Shown: positions 18,266 to 28,169, counted from the stretch's first letter. The stretch is 64,000 nt of DNA from an uncultured Bacteroidales bacterium (GCA_934725575.1 CAKVCK010000004.1:1-64000); one strand, 5' to 3'. The notes: generated from the letters alone by a model not told the origin. Numbers and translations are program-made.

Positions 18266-18273
18266 CAAATATA
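18266..18273 (-). promoter_or_regulatory. Aminopeptidase operon promoter -7 box
   Basis: TATATTTG on the minus strand, a perfect TAnnTTTG, about 80 nt upstream of the start codon. Confidence 0.55.
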
Positions 18274-18372
18274 CAAAAATGACAGAAAAGTTGTTCCTCA
18301 AAATGAAAAGTGTGACCAAAATATATCGCAAAGGCCATCAATCATAACGAAAAGTCTTCTATGAATATGCCA

Positions 18373-19125
18373 TCAGAGGTTCAAATCGAGCTCTATGGGG
18401 CAGTGGTCGGAACCGAGTATTTCGGAATGGATCTCAGTCGCAGCAATCTTGTCTTTCAGGGAGTCAGAGACGAGGAAATAGTCCAACCGCCAACCTACAT
18501 TCTTCTCGCGGGCGTGGAAGCGGTACGACCACCAGGAATATTTCACCTCGTCCGGGTGCTGGAGCCGCCAGGAATCCGTGAATCCGGAGTCCAGAAGAAC
18601 CGAGAACTTGCCGCGCTCCTCATCGGTGAAGCCGGCGTTGCGGCGGTTCGTGTCCGGGTTCTTGATGTCTATCTCATTGTGGGCTACGTTCATATCACCG
18701 CAGACCACCACCCCTTTGCGGGCTGCGAGGCCGTTGAGATATTCCCGGAAATCATCCTCCCACCGCATCCTGTAGTCGAGCCTTCGGAGGCCGTCCTGCG
18801 AGTTCGGCACATAGACGCAGACGAGGTAGAACTCCGGCATCTCCAGAGTGATGACGCGCCCCTCGTGGTCGTGCTCCTCAATGCCGATGCCGTATGTCAC
18901 CGACAGCGGCGTGTGCCTTGAATATATCGCCGTGCCGGAATAGCCTTTCTTCTCGGCCGAGTTCCAGTACGAGGTGTACCCAAGAAACTCCAGGTCCAAT
19001 TGCCCCGGCTGCATCTTTGTCTCCTGTAGGCAGAAAAAATCCGCGTCCAGCGTGTTGAACACTTCGTCAAAACCCTTTCCGGCGCAGGCCCTGAGGCCGT
19101 TCACGTTCCAACTTATGAATTTCAT
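18373..19125 (-). CDS. xth: Exodeoxyribonuclease III
   Basis: A protein of 250 residues from MKFISWNVNGLRAC, the canonical ExoIII/AP endonuclease start. The 24 codons upstream cover the promoter and are excluded. Catalytic signatures seen: the Asn of WNVNG, Glu in FFCLQETKM, Tyr in VYVPNSQ, Asp/Asn in VVCGDMNVAHNEID, and the terminal LGSDHCPIELDL with the catalytic Asp-His. It cleaves at abasic sites and degrades 3' ends during base excision repair. Monocistronic. The next gene upstream is tRNA-Arg. Confidence 0.97.
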   Translation of the reverse strand: MKFISWNVNGLRACAGKGFDEVFNTLDADFFCLQETKMQPGQLDLEFLGYTSYWNSAEKKGYSGTAIYSRHTPLSVTYGIGIEEHDHEGRVITLEMPEFYLVCVYVPNSQDGLRRLDYRMRWEDDFREYLNGLAARKGVVVCGDMNVAHNEIDIKNPDTNRRNAGFTDEERGKFSVLLDSGFTDSWRLQHPDEVKYSWWSYRFHAREKNVGWRLDYFLVSDSLKDKIAATEIHSEILGSDHCPIELDLNL

Positions 19126-19185
19126 ATCTCTAAAATTTACAAGAGTAGGATTCGGTATGGATTTCCCACGGCGAAGCCCACAAGA

Positions 19186-19193
19186 CAAAGTTA
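19186..19193 (-). promoter_or_regulatory. xth promoter -7 box
   Basis: TAACTTTG on the minus strand, a perfect TAnnTTTG, 61 bp upstream of the start codon. Confidence 0.55.
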
Positions 19194-19244
19194 GCACATT
19201 ATCGGAAATATCACCACCAAGGTAAATGAGAGACCATAAAAATA

Positions 19245-19277
19245 AAAGCGGATGACCAAGATTCAGCCACCCGCTTT
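19245..19277 (-). terminator. Terminator of tRNA-Arg
   Basis: Stem aaagcgg (19245-19251) pairs with ccgcttt (19271-19277). On the minus strand the hairpin is followed by a U-rich tract (TTTTATTTTTATGG). Confidence 0.7.
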
Positions 19278-19282
19278 AGTGT

Positions 19283-19354
19283 GATTCCGTAGGGATTCGA
19301 ACCCTAGACCCACAGATTAGAAATCTGTTGCTCTATCCAGCTGAGCTACGGAAC
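19283..19354 (-). tRNA. tRNA-Arg (anticodon TCT)
   Basis: The minus strand begins GTTCCGTAGCTCAGCTGGA. The acceptor pairs GTTCCGT with ACGGAAT, the anticodon stem ACAGA/TCTGT encloses TTTCTAA, and the T arm is TAGGGTTCGAATCCCTA. The CATG-rich tract starts 84 bp beyond its 5' end. Confidence 0.93.
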
Positions 19355-19387
19355 CGTGCCCCGTTTCTGTTCCGCTGAAACGGACTG

Positions 19388-19395
19388 CAAATATA
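19388..19395 (-). promoter_or_regulatory. tRNA-Arg promoter -7 box
   Basis: TATATTTG on the minus strand, a perfect TAnnTTTG, with TTGTTTT at about -33 spacing (near 19411-19417). Confidence 0.6.
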
Positions 19396-19523
19396 CGAAT
19401 TTTCCATCGAAAACAAGCACTTGCCAAAGAATTTATCCATGTCGAAAATTTCTTCGGTCCGGATTAGGGGATGTGGCGTCCTCGTCATGTCTATAATATG
19501 GATCAACCAACACTCGACAGGTT

Positions 19524-20459
19524 ATGACAAAGAAGGATCTCTTCAACGAATGGGAAAGGCAGGAGCCATTGGAACTGGATAAAGAAAAACTGGGCACCGC
19601 TTTTTCCAAAGTATTGAAAAAAATTGACAGTGTGGAATCTGTCATGGAAAACGAAAAAGCACACAGGAAATCCGGATCGTACGTCTTCCGGAAAGTGGCG
19701 ATATATTCATCTGTGGCCGCGGCCGCGGTCATTTGTGTCACACTCGCGTTCACCAGTGTGTCAAAGAAGGCCTACAACCGCGGCCTTTACGCGCATATTC
19801 AGGAAATGCCGGTGAATATGACGGAATATTCAACCAGCAACGGCGAGATCCGGCGTGTCACTTTACCCGATTCCAGCAAGGTGATCCTCAACGCTGGTTC
19901 CGTGCTCATCTGCCCGGAGCGGTTCGGGGCAGGAGGAAGGGAGGTGTACCTGAGCGGTGAGGCGGTCTTCGATGTCACGGGGGACACTGGACGGGCTTTT
20001 GTTGTCAAGACCTCAAACCTCAACGTCAAGGTGCACGGGACCAGATTCAACGTGTCAGCCTACAGTGACAGCCGTCTGGTCAGCGCGACCCTGTGCAGGG
20101 GCAGCATCTCGGCCATGAATAATGAAGGCGGCGCGCCGGTCACACTTGTCCCCGGACAGAAATACACGCTGGACAAGGAAAGCGGACAGGCTTCGGTGAC
20201 GGAAGTCAACGCGGATGAGGACACAGCATGGCTGGACGGAGATCTGTGCTTCCGCTCCGAGTCGCTGCATAACATCGTGAAGACAATCGAGAGGAGGTAC
20301 GGAGTCAGAGTCTATATCACCACCAGCAAGTACGACAACGACAACATAACCGCCAAATTCGTCCACGGGGAGACACTTGAGGAACTCATGACCGCTCTCT
20401 GCAAGGTGACTCCGGGGATGAGCTACAGAATAGTCAACTCCAACATCTACATAAGATAA
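19524..20459 (+). CDS. FecR-family anti-sigma factor
   Basis: A protein of 311 residues. It has a short cytoplasmic N-terminal region (about 1-60), one membrane helix (IYSSVAAAAVICVTLAF, about 66-84), a periplasmic FecR domain (RRVTLPDSSKVILNAGSVL, VYLSGEAVFDV, VKVHGTRFNVSAY) and a C-terminal DUF4974-like domain (LHNIVKTIERRYGV). It should hold an ECF sigma factor inactive until the STN domain of the adjacent SusC signals. Its likely partner sigma lies about 8 kb away on the opposite strand (28224-28769), which is unusual because sigma and FecR are normally adjacent. It begins the plus-strand operon of locus 2. Confidence 0.92.
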   Translation: MTKKDLFNEWERQEPLELDKEKLGTAFSKVLKKIDSVESVMENEKAHRKSGSYVFRKVAIYSSVAAAAVICVTLAFTSVSKKAYNRGLYAHIQEMPVNMTEYSTSNGEIRRVTLPDSSKVILNAGSVLICPERFGAGGREVYLSGEAVFDVTGDTGRAFVVKTSNLNVKVHGTRFNVSAYSDSRLVSATLCRGSISAMNNEGGAPVTLVPGQKYTLDKESGQASVTEVNADEDTAWLDGDLCFRSESLHNIVKTIERRYGVRVYITTSKYDNDNITAKFVHGETLEELMTALCKVTPGMSYRIVNSNIYIR

Positions 20460-20474
20460 GTGGACAGCGTCCAC
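20460..20474 (+). other. Small hairpin between fecR and susC
   Basis: gtggac/gtccac with a 3-nt loop directly follows the fecR stop codon. No T-run follows, so it may be a processing or attenuation structure. Confidence 0.35.
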
Positions 20475-20527
20475 AACACCACACACAGACCGGAACAAGA
20501 AACCAATTATCTTTTTATAACGTTTTT

Positions 20528-23500
20528 ATGAAACATTTACTCGCATTAATCACATGCATTCTTCTGCCTTTGTTCTCCGCCTGGGATCTTTCCGGACAGG
20601 AGCAGACATTGAGGTTTCCCGAGAGGAAAATGAAGATTGCGGATGTTTTCAGCGCGATCGAGAAGCAGACGGACTACACCGTCGCCTACAACGAGAGCGT
20701 GCTGGATGCCGGGAAGGTTGTGACCGTACCGGAAAGGAAATCCCTCACAGAAGTCCTGACGGCCATTCTGAAGGACACCGGGACACAGTTCTCCTTTCAA
20801 GGAAAGATGATCCTGATCCAGAAGATGGAGACAGCGAAGAAAGCCGTCACTTACACAGGCAAGGTCATCGATGAGACCGGTCCGGTGATAGGAGCCGCGG
20901 TGATCGTGAATCAGACCGGAGCGGTCTCGGTCACTGACTCTGACGGCGCTTTCTCCATAAAGGCCCCGTCAGGATCAACCGTAAAAGTCTCCATGCTGGG
21001 CTACAAGGACAGCGAACTCGTACTCGGAATCAAGACAGACGGGATAAACATCGTCCTGGAGGAGGACAACAGTTTGCTGGACGAATCAGTGGTGGTAGGT
21101 TACGCCTCGATGAAAAAGCGCGACCTTGTCGGAGCGGTCGATCAGATCGGAGGAGAGGCCATCGCCAGCCGCCCGAACGGAAACCTTGCGAGGTCGTTGC
21201 AGGGTGAGGTGGCCGGACTCAACATCACGTTCACTGACAGCAAGCCATCCCGATCCGCGTCCTTCAACGTGCGCGGTGAGACATCAGTCGGAGCCGGCGG
21301 CTCGACCCTTGTCCTCATCGATGGAGTGGAAGGCAGCCTGAACACCATCAACCCACAGGATGTGGCCAGCGTCACAGTCCTTAAAGACGCGTCATCAACG
21401 GCCGTGTACGGAGCCAGAGGAGCGTTCGGTGTCATCCTCGTGACCACGAAGGATCCTCAGAAAGGAAGGCCCGTGATAAACTACAACGGTTCGGTCACGG
21501 TGAACAGCAGGACTGTCGTACCGGATGTGATCACGGACGGCCTTACCTGGCTCAACTGGTGGAAAGACTCCTACAACGGGTACTACAACGGCTCGAAGTC
21601 TCTGCTCAACCACATTGACAGCACTGTGCCTTACACCGAGGAGATCTACAACGAGCTCGTCCGCAGACAGGCAGACCCGACACTCACACGTACAACCACA
21701 CTCTCCGGGCACGGGATGTTCGGATGGGCATATATGGAGTCCACAGACTGGTACGATCTGTTCTACAAGAACTGCAACTGGTCCGACGAGCACAATCTTT
21801 CCGTGTCCGGTGGCAATGAGTTCGCCGACTACTACGTGTCCGGACGCTACTACGGTATGGACGGCATCTACAAGGTCGGCAACGAGGACTACAAGAAATA
21901 TGACATCAGGGCCAAAGGTACCCTCAAGGTACGTCCGTGGCTCAAGATCACGAACAACATCTCGGCGTCCGTGGTTAACCACTATGAACCAAAGCATTCC
22001 AGAAACGACATGAACGTTCAGAAAGCGATCAACCACGCCGGAATGCCTTTGTCTCCAGTCAAGAACCCGGACGGAACCTGGACGACGGCCGCCGCCATCT
22101 CAGGCTACGCGGCCTTTGTGGAAGGAACATCCTACAGGACAAACGACTATGTTTACCTGAGGGAGAAGATCTCCGCCGACGCGGACATCATCAAGGACGT
22201 GTTGAAGGCTCAGGCTGACTATTCATTCAACTACACGGCAAGAAAGAGGGTCGATGTCCAGACTCCGATCAAATATTCAAAGACTCCAGGAGTGACCATG
22301 TTGGAATCCGAAAGCGCTGGCTCGGCGAAAAGTCAAAGCGACTATTCCACAAGGTATCAGGCGGCCAACGCTTACCTGACCTACACTCCTCGCCTCGGCG
22401 ACAGCCACAGTCTCACAGCCCTTGCCGGATGGAATATTGAAGAGCAGAAATACGAGACGCTCACAGTCTCTAGGTCAGGTCTCATAACAGACAGGAAACC
22501 GTCATTCTCGCTCATGGACGGCACACCGACCGCTCCGGTCGAAGGAGGCAACGCATGGTCGTACGTAGGTGTCTTCTACAGACTCAACTACAGCTACAAA
22601 GGGAAATATCTGGTCGAGTTCAGCGGACGCTACGACGGATCATCCAAGTTCCCGATGAATTCAAAATGGGGAATATTCCCTTCAGGCTCGATCGGATGGA
22701 GAATCTCGGACGAGCCGTGGATGAAATGGGCTTCCGCCATGGACAATGCGAAAATCCGCCTTTCGGCAGGTTCAATGGGGAACGGGAATGTAAGCCCATA
22801 TTCCTACACATCATCGATGTTCATCGCCACCGCTGGCGACATTGTGCTGGGTGGAGAACTTCCGTCATACACATCTGTGGGCAGCACCGTTCCGGTCTCG
22901 CTGACATGGGAAAAGGCGACCACGTATGATGCGGGAATCGATCTTGATTTCTTCCGCAACAGACTGTCTTTCAGCGGAGACATCTACAGGCGCTACACCA
23001 CTGACATGTACACGGCCAGCGAGTCCCTTCCATCGGTGTTCGGAACAACGCCGCCAAAAGGCAACAACGCGGAACTCAAGACCGACGGATTCGAACTTAC
23101 CCTGTCATGGAAGGACGAGTTCAAACTGCTCGGAAAGCCGTTCTCCTATAATGTGAAAGCCATGCTTTGGGACAGCAAGTCCATCATAACCAAGTACGCC
23201 AACGACACCGGCTCACTCGGAAACGTCAAAGGCTACATCAAGAACGGAGGCTCCCCTTCCACTTGCTACGTCGGGATGACAATCGGAGAGATCTGGGGCT
23301 ACACCGTCGACGGGCTTTTCAAGGACCAGGATGACATCGACGCTTCCGCCGTGCACAATTTCCAGCAGGCTTCAGACAAGATGACAAGGCCGGGACAGGT
23401 CAAAATCAAGGATCTTGACGGAAACGGAGTGATCGACCCGGGCAACTTCATGGTACACGACCACGGCGACCTCACAATCATCGGAAACAAATCTCCACGA

Positions 23501-24055
23501 TACAGGTTCGGCATAAACCTCGGAGCGAACTGGAACGGAATCGGACTCTCGGTCTTCCTTCAGGGAGTTCTCCACAGGGACTGGTATCCGGGCTCTGACT
23601 CCGGATATTTCTGGGGCAAGTACGGCAGGCCTTTCTTCTCGTTCATTCCTTCAATCCACGCCTACACGGATGATGTGTACAGCGCGGAAAAGAACAACTG
23701 GGACACGGCTTACTGGCCGAGAATCACCACCTACCAATCCAACGGCACCTACAACTGGACCAAAGTGCTGGAGATTCCGAACACCAGATACATCCAGAAC
23801 GCAGGCTACCTCAGGGTCAAGAACATCCAGCTGGATTACTCTTTCAACAAGAAACTCTGCGAGAGAATCGGGCTTCAGGGTCTTAAGGTTTACCTTACGG
23901 GAGAGAACCTGTTCACCTTCACCCCATTGCACAAATACGCTCCCAACTATGATCCGGAAGGGCTTTCGTTTGACTCCGACTTCGCGTCCGCGGCGGACGG
24001 CTACACCTATCCGGTGCTGAAAAGCGTGACACTCGGTCTTAACATTTCATTCTAA
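20528..24055 (+). CDS. SusC/RagA TonB-linked outer membrane protein with STN signalling domain (locus 2)
   Basis: A protein of 1175 residues. The signal peptide ends near SGQ (about 24). An STN domain (about 30-100; FPERKMKIADVFSAIEKQT, LTEVLTAILKDTGTQF) is followed by a carboxypeptidase-regulatory-like domain (ETGPVIGAAVIVNQTG), the TonB plug (VVVGYASMKKRDLVGAV, TAVYGARGAFGVILVTT), and a barrel ending in LKSVTLGLNISF. The STN domain indicates a transducing receptor that signals ligand to FecR just upstream (gap 68 nt). SusD follows 14 nt later. The two GDPDs and the acid phosphatase in the same tract suggest a phosphodiester-containing ligand. That assignment is inference. Confidence 0.97.
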   Translation: MKHLLALITCILLPLFSAWDLSGQEQTLRFPERKMKIADVFSAIEKQTDYTVAYNESVLDAGKVVTVPERKSLTEVLTAILKDTGTQFSFQGKMILIQKMETAKKAVTYTGKVIDETGPVIGAAVIVNQTGAVSVTDSDGAFSIKAPSGSTVKVSMLGYKDSELVLGIKTDGINIVLEEDNSLLDESVVVGYASMKKRDLVGAVDQIGGEAIASRPNGNLARSLQGEVAGLNITFTDSKPSRSASFNVRGETSVGAGGSTLVLIDGVEGSLNTINPQDVASVTVLKDASSTAVYGARGAFGVILVTTKDPQKGRPVINYNGSVTVNSRTVVPDVITDGLTWLNWWKDSYNGYYNGSKSLLNHIDSTVPYTEEIYNELVRRQADPTLTRTTTLSGHGMFGWAYMESTDWYDLFYKNCNWSDEHNLSVSGGNEFADYYVSGRYYGMDGIYKVGNEDYKKYDIRAKGTLKVRPWLKITNNISASVVNHYEPKHSRNDMNVQKAINHAGMPLSPVKNPDGTWTTAAAISGYAAFVEGTSYRTNDYVYLREKISADADIIKDVLKAQADYSFNYTARKRVDVQTPIKYSKTPGVTMLESESAGSAKSQSDYSTRYQAANAYLTYTPRLGDSHSLTALAGWNIEEQKYETLTVSRSGLITDRKPSFSLMDGTPTAPVEGGNAWSYVGVFYRLNYSYKGKYLVEFSGRYDGSSKFPMNSKWGIFPSGSIGWRISDEPWMKWASAMDNAKIRLSAGSMGNGNVSPYSYTSSMFIATAGDIVLGGELPSYTSVGSTVPVSLTWEKATTYDAGIDLDFFRNRLSFSGDIYRRYTTDMYTASESLPSVFGTTPPKGNNAELKTDGFELTLSWKDEFKLLGKPFSYNVKAMLWDSKSIITKYANDTGSLGNVKGYIKNGGSPSTCYVGMTIGEIWGYTVDGLFKDQDDIDASAVHNFQQASDKMTRPGQVKIKDLDGNGVIDPGNFMVHDHGDLTIIGNKSPRYRFGINLGANWNGIGLSVFLQGVLHRDWYPGSDSGYFWGKYGRPFFSFIPSIHAYTDDVYSAEKNNWDTAYWPRITTYQSNGTYNWTKVLEIPNTRYIQNAGYLRVKNIQLDYSFNKKLCERIGLQGLKVYLTGENLFTFTPLHKYAPNYDPEGLSFDSDFASAADGYTYPVLKSVTLGLNISF

Positions 24056-24069
24056 GAGGAGACATCAGC

Positions 24070-25890
24070 ATGAAAATGAACAAATTATACACAGTGATAC
24101 TTATGGCCGCATTGGCACTCCCGTCATGCGACTCATTCCTCACCCAGGAAAACCCGAACGCCATAGAGAGCGAGTTCTATTTCTCGGACGAGACCTCACT
24201 GGAGATCTACACCAACGGGCTCATCAGAAGTTTCGCGACGAACATCAAGAGCTTCATCGACGGGGACAAGAACTCCGACACGCACTCATGGGACGGACAG
24301 GCGGCCTATTTCATGGACAATTATTCCGCCGAGGACGCCACGAACTGGGGCACAGGCAACTGGGCCCAGCTCCGCTCCATTAACTACTATCTGGACAACA
24401 TGCGCAATGCTGACGCGTCTGAAACCATACTCAATCACTATGAGGGTGTCGGACGGTTCTTCAGGGCCATGTTCTACTTCAGCAAGGTAAAGACCTTCGG
24501 CGCGGTGCCATACTATGACCACACCATCGACGCGAACGACAAGGAGGCTCTCTACAAGGACAGGGACAACCGGGAATATGTGGCCGGGAAAATCCTGGAG
24601 GATCTCGATTACGCCTGCGAGAATTGTCTCACGGACGCGAAGTACAGGGTAAGGGCCTCTTATATTCATAAATATGTAGCGCTTGCCCTCAAGGCAAGGT
24701 TCTGCCTCTACGAGGGTACCATGCGGAAATATCACGTCAACGACCCTTCCACCGGGAAACCGTGGACCAAGGATGAGAGCAGGATGTACCTGGAGGAATG
24801 CGTGAAGGCCTGCGAGGAGATCATCAATTCAGGGGTTTACTCCTTGACTGACAATCCTTCGGCAAGGAAGACACAGTACAGGGACATGTTCATCAACGCC
24901 GATGCCTGCGGGACTTACACAAACGAGTTCATCTGGGCGAGAGACTACGACATCGACCTGCAGGTGACATATTCCATCAATGACTACATGCTGAATCCGC
25001 AGCATGCCAACTACGCGTTCACAAGACAGTTCATCAACACTTACCTGATGACGGACGGGACTCCGTTCACAAGCAAGTACGCTGACTACAACAGCGTGGA
25101 CTTCGTGACAGAATGCACGGACAGGGACTATCGCCTCGCGCAGACAATCAGGACTCCAGGCTTCATGAGAGACAACGGCACGACTTCCTGGGCTCCGGAC
25201 GTAAAGTTCTCAAAGACAGGATACCAGCCGGTAAAATGGCTCACGGATGATTCCTCCAAGGACTCCAACACGGCCGCCATCGCATCCGATGTTCCGTTGA
25301 TGCGCTACGCGGAGGTCCTGCTGAACTACGCCGAGGCCAAGGCCGAGCTCGGCGAGATGAACGAGAATGTCTGGAACAAGACCATAAAGCCGCTGCGCGA
25401 GCGTTCGGGCGTCACAAGCGTCTATCCGTCGGAGGCCGATCCTTACATGGTTGAATATTTCCAGAGCCGTGTGACGGATCCTTACATTCTGGAAGTCAGA
25501 AGGGAAAGGGGCATCGAGCTGACCATGGAAAGCATACGCTTCGATGACATCATCAGGTGGCATCAGGGGGAACTGTTCGCCAGGCCTTGGATGGGGCTTT
25601 GGATTCCGGCCACGGAGACTCCGCTGGATCTCAACAACGACGGAACCCCGGATACAATGGTCACAAACGATGTCAGAAAGACCTCGACGCTCAACCTGCT
25701 GATGATAGACAACGCCTCGGAAGCCGGACACAAACTGTCAAACGGCACATCAGGCAACATACTGCCTGCCACCGCGTTGCAGCGCAACTGGCACGACTAC
25801 AAATATGTCAGGCCGGTTCCGGCGACAGCGATCCAGGAAAATCCGAATCTGTCGCAGAACCCTGGATGGGAAAAAGTGTATAAGAAATAA
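24070..25890 (+). CDS. SusD/RagB family nutrient-binding lipoprotein (locus 2)
   Basis: A protein of 606 residues. The lipobox LPSC sets the acylated Cys at about residue 20, followed by DSFLTQENPNAI. Typical SusD elements are YHEGVGRFFRAMFYF-like helices, KYVALALKARFCLYEGT, VPLMRYAEVLLNYAEAKAELGEMN and LEVRRERGIELTMESIRFDDIIRW. The start could be ATG 24070 or 24076. It is predicted to form the lid of the SusC2 pump and bind its ligand at the cell surface. Confidence 0.97.
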   Translation: MKMNKLYTVILMAALALPSCDSFLTQENPNAIESEFYFSDETSLEIYTNGLIRSFATNIKSFIDGDKNSDTHSWDGQAAYFMDNYSAEDATNWGTGNWAQLRSINYYLDNMRNADASETILNHYEGVGRFFRAMFYFSKVKTFGAVPYYDHTIDANDKEALYKDRDNREYVAGKILEDLDYACENCLTDAKYRVRASYIHKYVALALKARFCLYEGTMRKYHVNDPSTGKPWTKDESRMYLEECVKACEEIINSGVYSLTDNPSARKTQYRDMFINADACGTYTNEFIWARDYDIDLQVTYSINDYMLNPQHANYAFTRQFINTYLMTDGTPFTSKYADYNSVDFVTECTDRDYRLAQTIRTPGFMRDNGTTSWAPDVKFSKTGYQPVKWLTDDSSKDSNTAAIASDVPLMRYAEVLLNYAEAKAELGEMNENVWNKTIKPLRERSGVTSVYPSEADPYMVEYFQSRVTDPYILEVRRERGIELTMESIRFDDIIRWHQGELFARPWMGLWIPATETPLDLNNDGTPDTMVTNDVRKTSTLNLLMIDNASEAGHKLSNGTSGNILPATALQRNWHDYKYVRPVPATAIQENPNLSQNPGWEKVYKK

Positions 25891-25901
25891 TTCGATCGGT
25901 T

Positions 25902-27245
25902 ATGAAAAACAGAATATTATCAGGCATCGTGACTTTCTTCGCCATGTATGCTGGAGTTTCCTGCAGCGATGACACGACGCTGTTTGAAAGGGAGAATGAC
26001 AACCTTTCCTGCGACTGCACCGAGCAGGTGATCAAACAGGTCATCCTGAGCGACGGGGAATGGACATCGGACTGCACAGGCACCGACTGGATAAGCGTTT
26101 ATCCGGAAAGCGGTAAAGGGGACGGGAAATATTACAGCACCGTCGAGCTCAGAATACAGTATAACGCGGGGGAAGCCCGTGAGGGTACCGTCTATTTCAG
26201 GCACGGAGGCAAGGACTATCCTGTCACCGTAAGCCAGGCCAAATGTGATTTCGCGTTTGAGGAACCTTACATCGACGGGCTCTTCACCACCGGCGTGGAG
26301 TCTTCGGCAAACATAGTGTTGCCATACATCAAGGCTAACGGCACTGAGGAATATGAGATCAGCGCGGCGATAAGTTCCGAGACTGTAAGCGGACTCTCTA
26401 TCCCGGCAACCATATTCAATTCCTTCGTCAAAGGTTCCGGCAGTCTGAGCATCCCGGTGGTCGGAACACCGACTGGGCAAGGGGATGTCGTGTTCGAGAT
26501 TCTGGCCAACGGCAAGCCGGCAGGAAGCTGCAAGGCATCCATTTACGATGAATTCGGCGGCAAACCGACAGGACTTGATGCCTCATGGAACTTCTATGAG
26601 GCCGGAATATCCCCTAAGGGTTCCGACTACGACTACAGCTGGTCAGCCAACTCCGCGCACAATCCGGGAAATCCGCTGCCGTCAAACGCACACAAGGTGC
26701 TGCCAACCTCCGGGAACACAGAAGCCTATCTCACAGCCGAATGCGCCGGAGCCTCCGACTACACCTTCAACCCATCCATCCAGATCAACGGATTGATGCT
26801 CAACGATTATTTCCTGGCCGTGATCCCAGTGAAGAACGTGAAGGCCGACACTAAGATCCAGGTGGAGGCTTCCTTCGGAGCGGCAGGTTCCGCCGCGGGA
26901 GTGTTCTCCATTGAATATTCCAGCAACAACGCGATCTGGAACCTGGCCGGCGGAGCGAGGGACACCACGATCTTCGGTCAGAGCGGCAAGGTCCACTACA
27001 CAGTGGCCGCAAGCAACACAAGCACCACAAGGAAAGAGTACAACAAGGCCACAGACCCTGGTTACAAGGCCTACACTTTCGCGCTTGACGGAATACCTCC
27101 GATAAGCGATGGTTATCTGTACATCAGACTGAGAGTCTCCATGGACATCAGGGCGAAAGCGTCATCAAGCGCATACAAGATCAAGGCTGGCACGTGGTGC
27201 GACCTTAAAGGACTGGATATTAAACTAATAAAAGAAGAAGAATAA
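25902..27245 (+). CDS. BACON-like surface lipoprotein (locus 2)
   Basis: A protein of 447 residues. Signal peptide with lipobox GVSC (Cys about 20). The N-terminal half has an Ig-like BACON-type segment (WTSDCTGTDWISVYPESGKGDG, EGTVYFRHGGKDYPVTVSQAK). The C-terminal half (about 210-440) is beta-rich, reading WNFYEAG...SIEYSSNNAIWNLAGG in pieces, and resembles a sandwich-fold ligand-binding domain, although no family is certain. It follows susD by 11 nt and precedes the GDPD gene by 2 nt, so it is part of the operon. It probably assists capture of the same ligand. No catalytic motif seen. Confidence 0.65.
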   Translation: MKNRILSGIVTFFAMYAGVSCSDDTTLFERENDNLSCDCTEQVIKQVILSDGEWTSDCTGTDWISVYPESGKGDGKYYSTVELRIQYNAGEAREGTVYFRHGGKDYPVTVSQAKCDFAFEEPYIDGLFTTGVESSANIVLPYIKANGTEEYEISAAISSETVSGLSIPATIFNSFVKGSGSLSIPVVGTPTGQGDVVFEILANGKPAGSCKASIYDEFGGKPTGLDASWNFYEAGISPKGSDYDYSWSANSAHNPGNPLPSNAHKVLPTSGNTEAYLTAECAGASDYTFNPSIQINGLMLNDYFLAVIPVKNVKADTKIQVEASFGAAGSAAGVFSIEYSSNNAIWNLAGGARDTTIFGQSGKVHYTVAASNTSTTRKEYNKATDPGYKAYTFALDGIPPISDGYLYIRLRVSMDIRAKASSSAYKIKAGTWCDLKGLDIKLIKEEE

Positions 27246-27247
27246 TC

Positions 27248-28159
27248 ATGAAAGGAACAACGCGCAAGATGAATTGTCTGCTCTCTGCTTTTGTCGTTGC
27301 GGTGGCTTTCTCGGGGTGTCTGAAAATAGACACCCCCGAGAATTGGACAAAAGAACCGGAAAAGGAGCCAGAGACCGAAAGCGAGGTTTACAAAGTGGTG
27401 GCCCACAGAGGCGGAGCGGCCGAATGCAACCGGCCGGACAACTCCGTCTCAGGACTGAAATACGCCATAAGCATCAAGTGCTACGCCTCCGAATGCGACA
27501 TCGTTTTGACCTCCGACAACGAGGTGCTGGTCGCGCATCCTGTGGACGGTGGCAAGGTCAACGGAGTGACGACGTTCGACCACACGGCGGCCCAGATCAG
27601 AGCCGCCGGAGCGTTGGCGAACGGAGAGCAGATCCCGTCACTGTCAGATTTTTTGAAAGTGTTGACGGATAAGGAACAGAATCCGCATGGAACGAAATTG
27701 TGGATGGATGTGAAGCGGCTCGTAAGCAACGGAAAGAACATGGACGCTGGATATTCCATCAACTGCTGTCTGCGGGCCTGCCAGATCATCAGGGAGATGA
27801 AGGCCGAGGAGTACTGCGAGTTCCTCATTCCGACAGGCGAGGACATCTTCATGGCGGTCAGGGACCAGGCCATCGACTCCTACAAGATCAATCTGGCCTG
27901 GATGACCTGCACGGATCCGGCCAGATACGGGAAGGCATGGGCGCAACTTGCCTACACTAAGATACTTGGAGAGAATCCGACCGGCAACTACAGGCCGCAG
28001 GACTATTTCTCCGCCGGTGTCCCTTTAAGCATCTACAACGTGGACTCGGACGAGACCATGGATGATGCCATAGGGTACTACAAGCAGGTGAAAGCAATCT
28101 TCACGAATTATCCCGCAAAGCTCATAGGCAAACTGAAAGAGAAAGGACTTGAAAAATAG
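27248..28159 (+). CDS. Glycerophosphodiester phosphodiesterase family lipoprotein
   Basis: A protein of 303 residues. Signal peptide with lipobox FSGC (Cys 24). GDPD TIM-barrel signatures are VVAHRGG (catalytic His about 53), SECDIVLTSD (metal ligands Glu about 82 and Asp about 84), LVAHP (His about 97), and a terminal FTNYPAKLIG segment. The family hydrolyses glycerophosphodiesters to glycerol-3-phosphate and an alcohol. As a lipoprotein it should act at the cell surface or periplasmic face. Last gene of the plus-strand operon, converging with the sigma factor across a shared terminator. Divergent from the second GDPD (30120-31157). Confidence 0.85.
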   Translation: MKGTTRKMNCLLSAFVVAVAFSGCLKIDTPENWTKEPEKEPETESEVYKVVAHRGGAAECNRPDNSVSGLKYAISIKCYASECDIVLTSDNEVLVAHPVDGGKVNGVTTFDHTAAQIRAAGALANGEQIPSLSDFLKVLTDKEQNPHGTKLWMDVKRLVSNGKNMDAGYSINCCLRACQIIREMKAEEYCEFLIPTGEDIFMAVRDQAIDSYKINLAWMTCTDPARYGKAWAQLAYTKILGENPTGNYRPQDYFSAGVPLSIYNVDSDETMDDAIGYYKQVKAIFTNYPAKLIGKLKEKGLEK

Positions 28160-28169
28160 TCACTATATA

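Noticed and set aside
19283..19354. tRNA-Arg as an attB site of an integrative element
   Set aside because: The tract lies on the 5' side, no integrase is present and no repeat of the tRNA 3' end was found at 31.4 kb.
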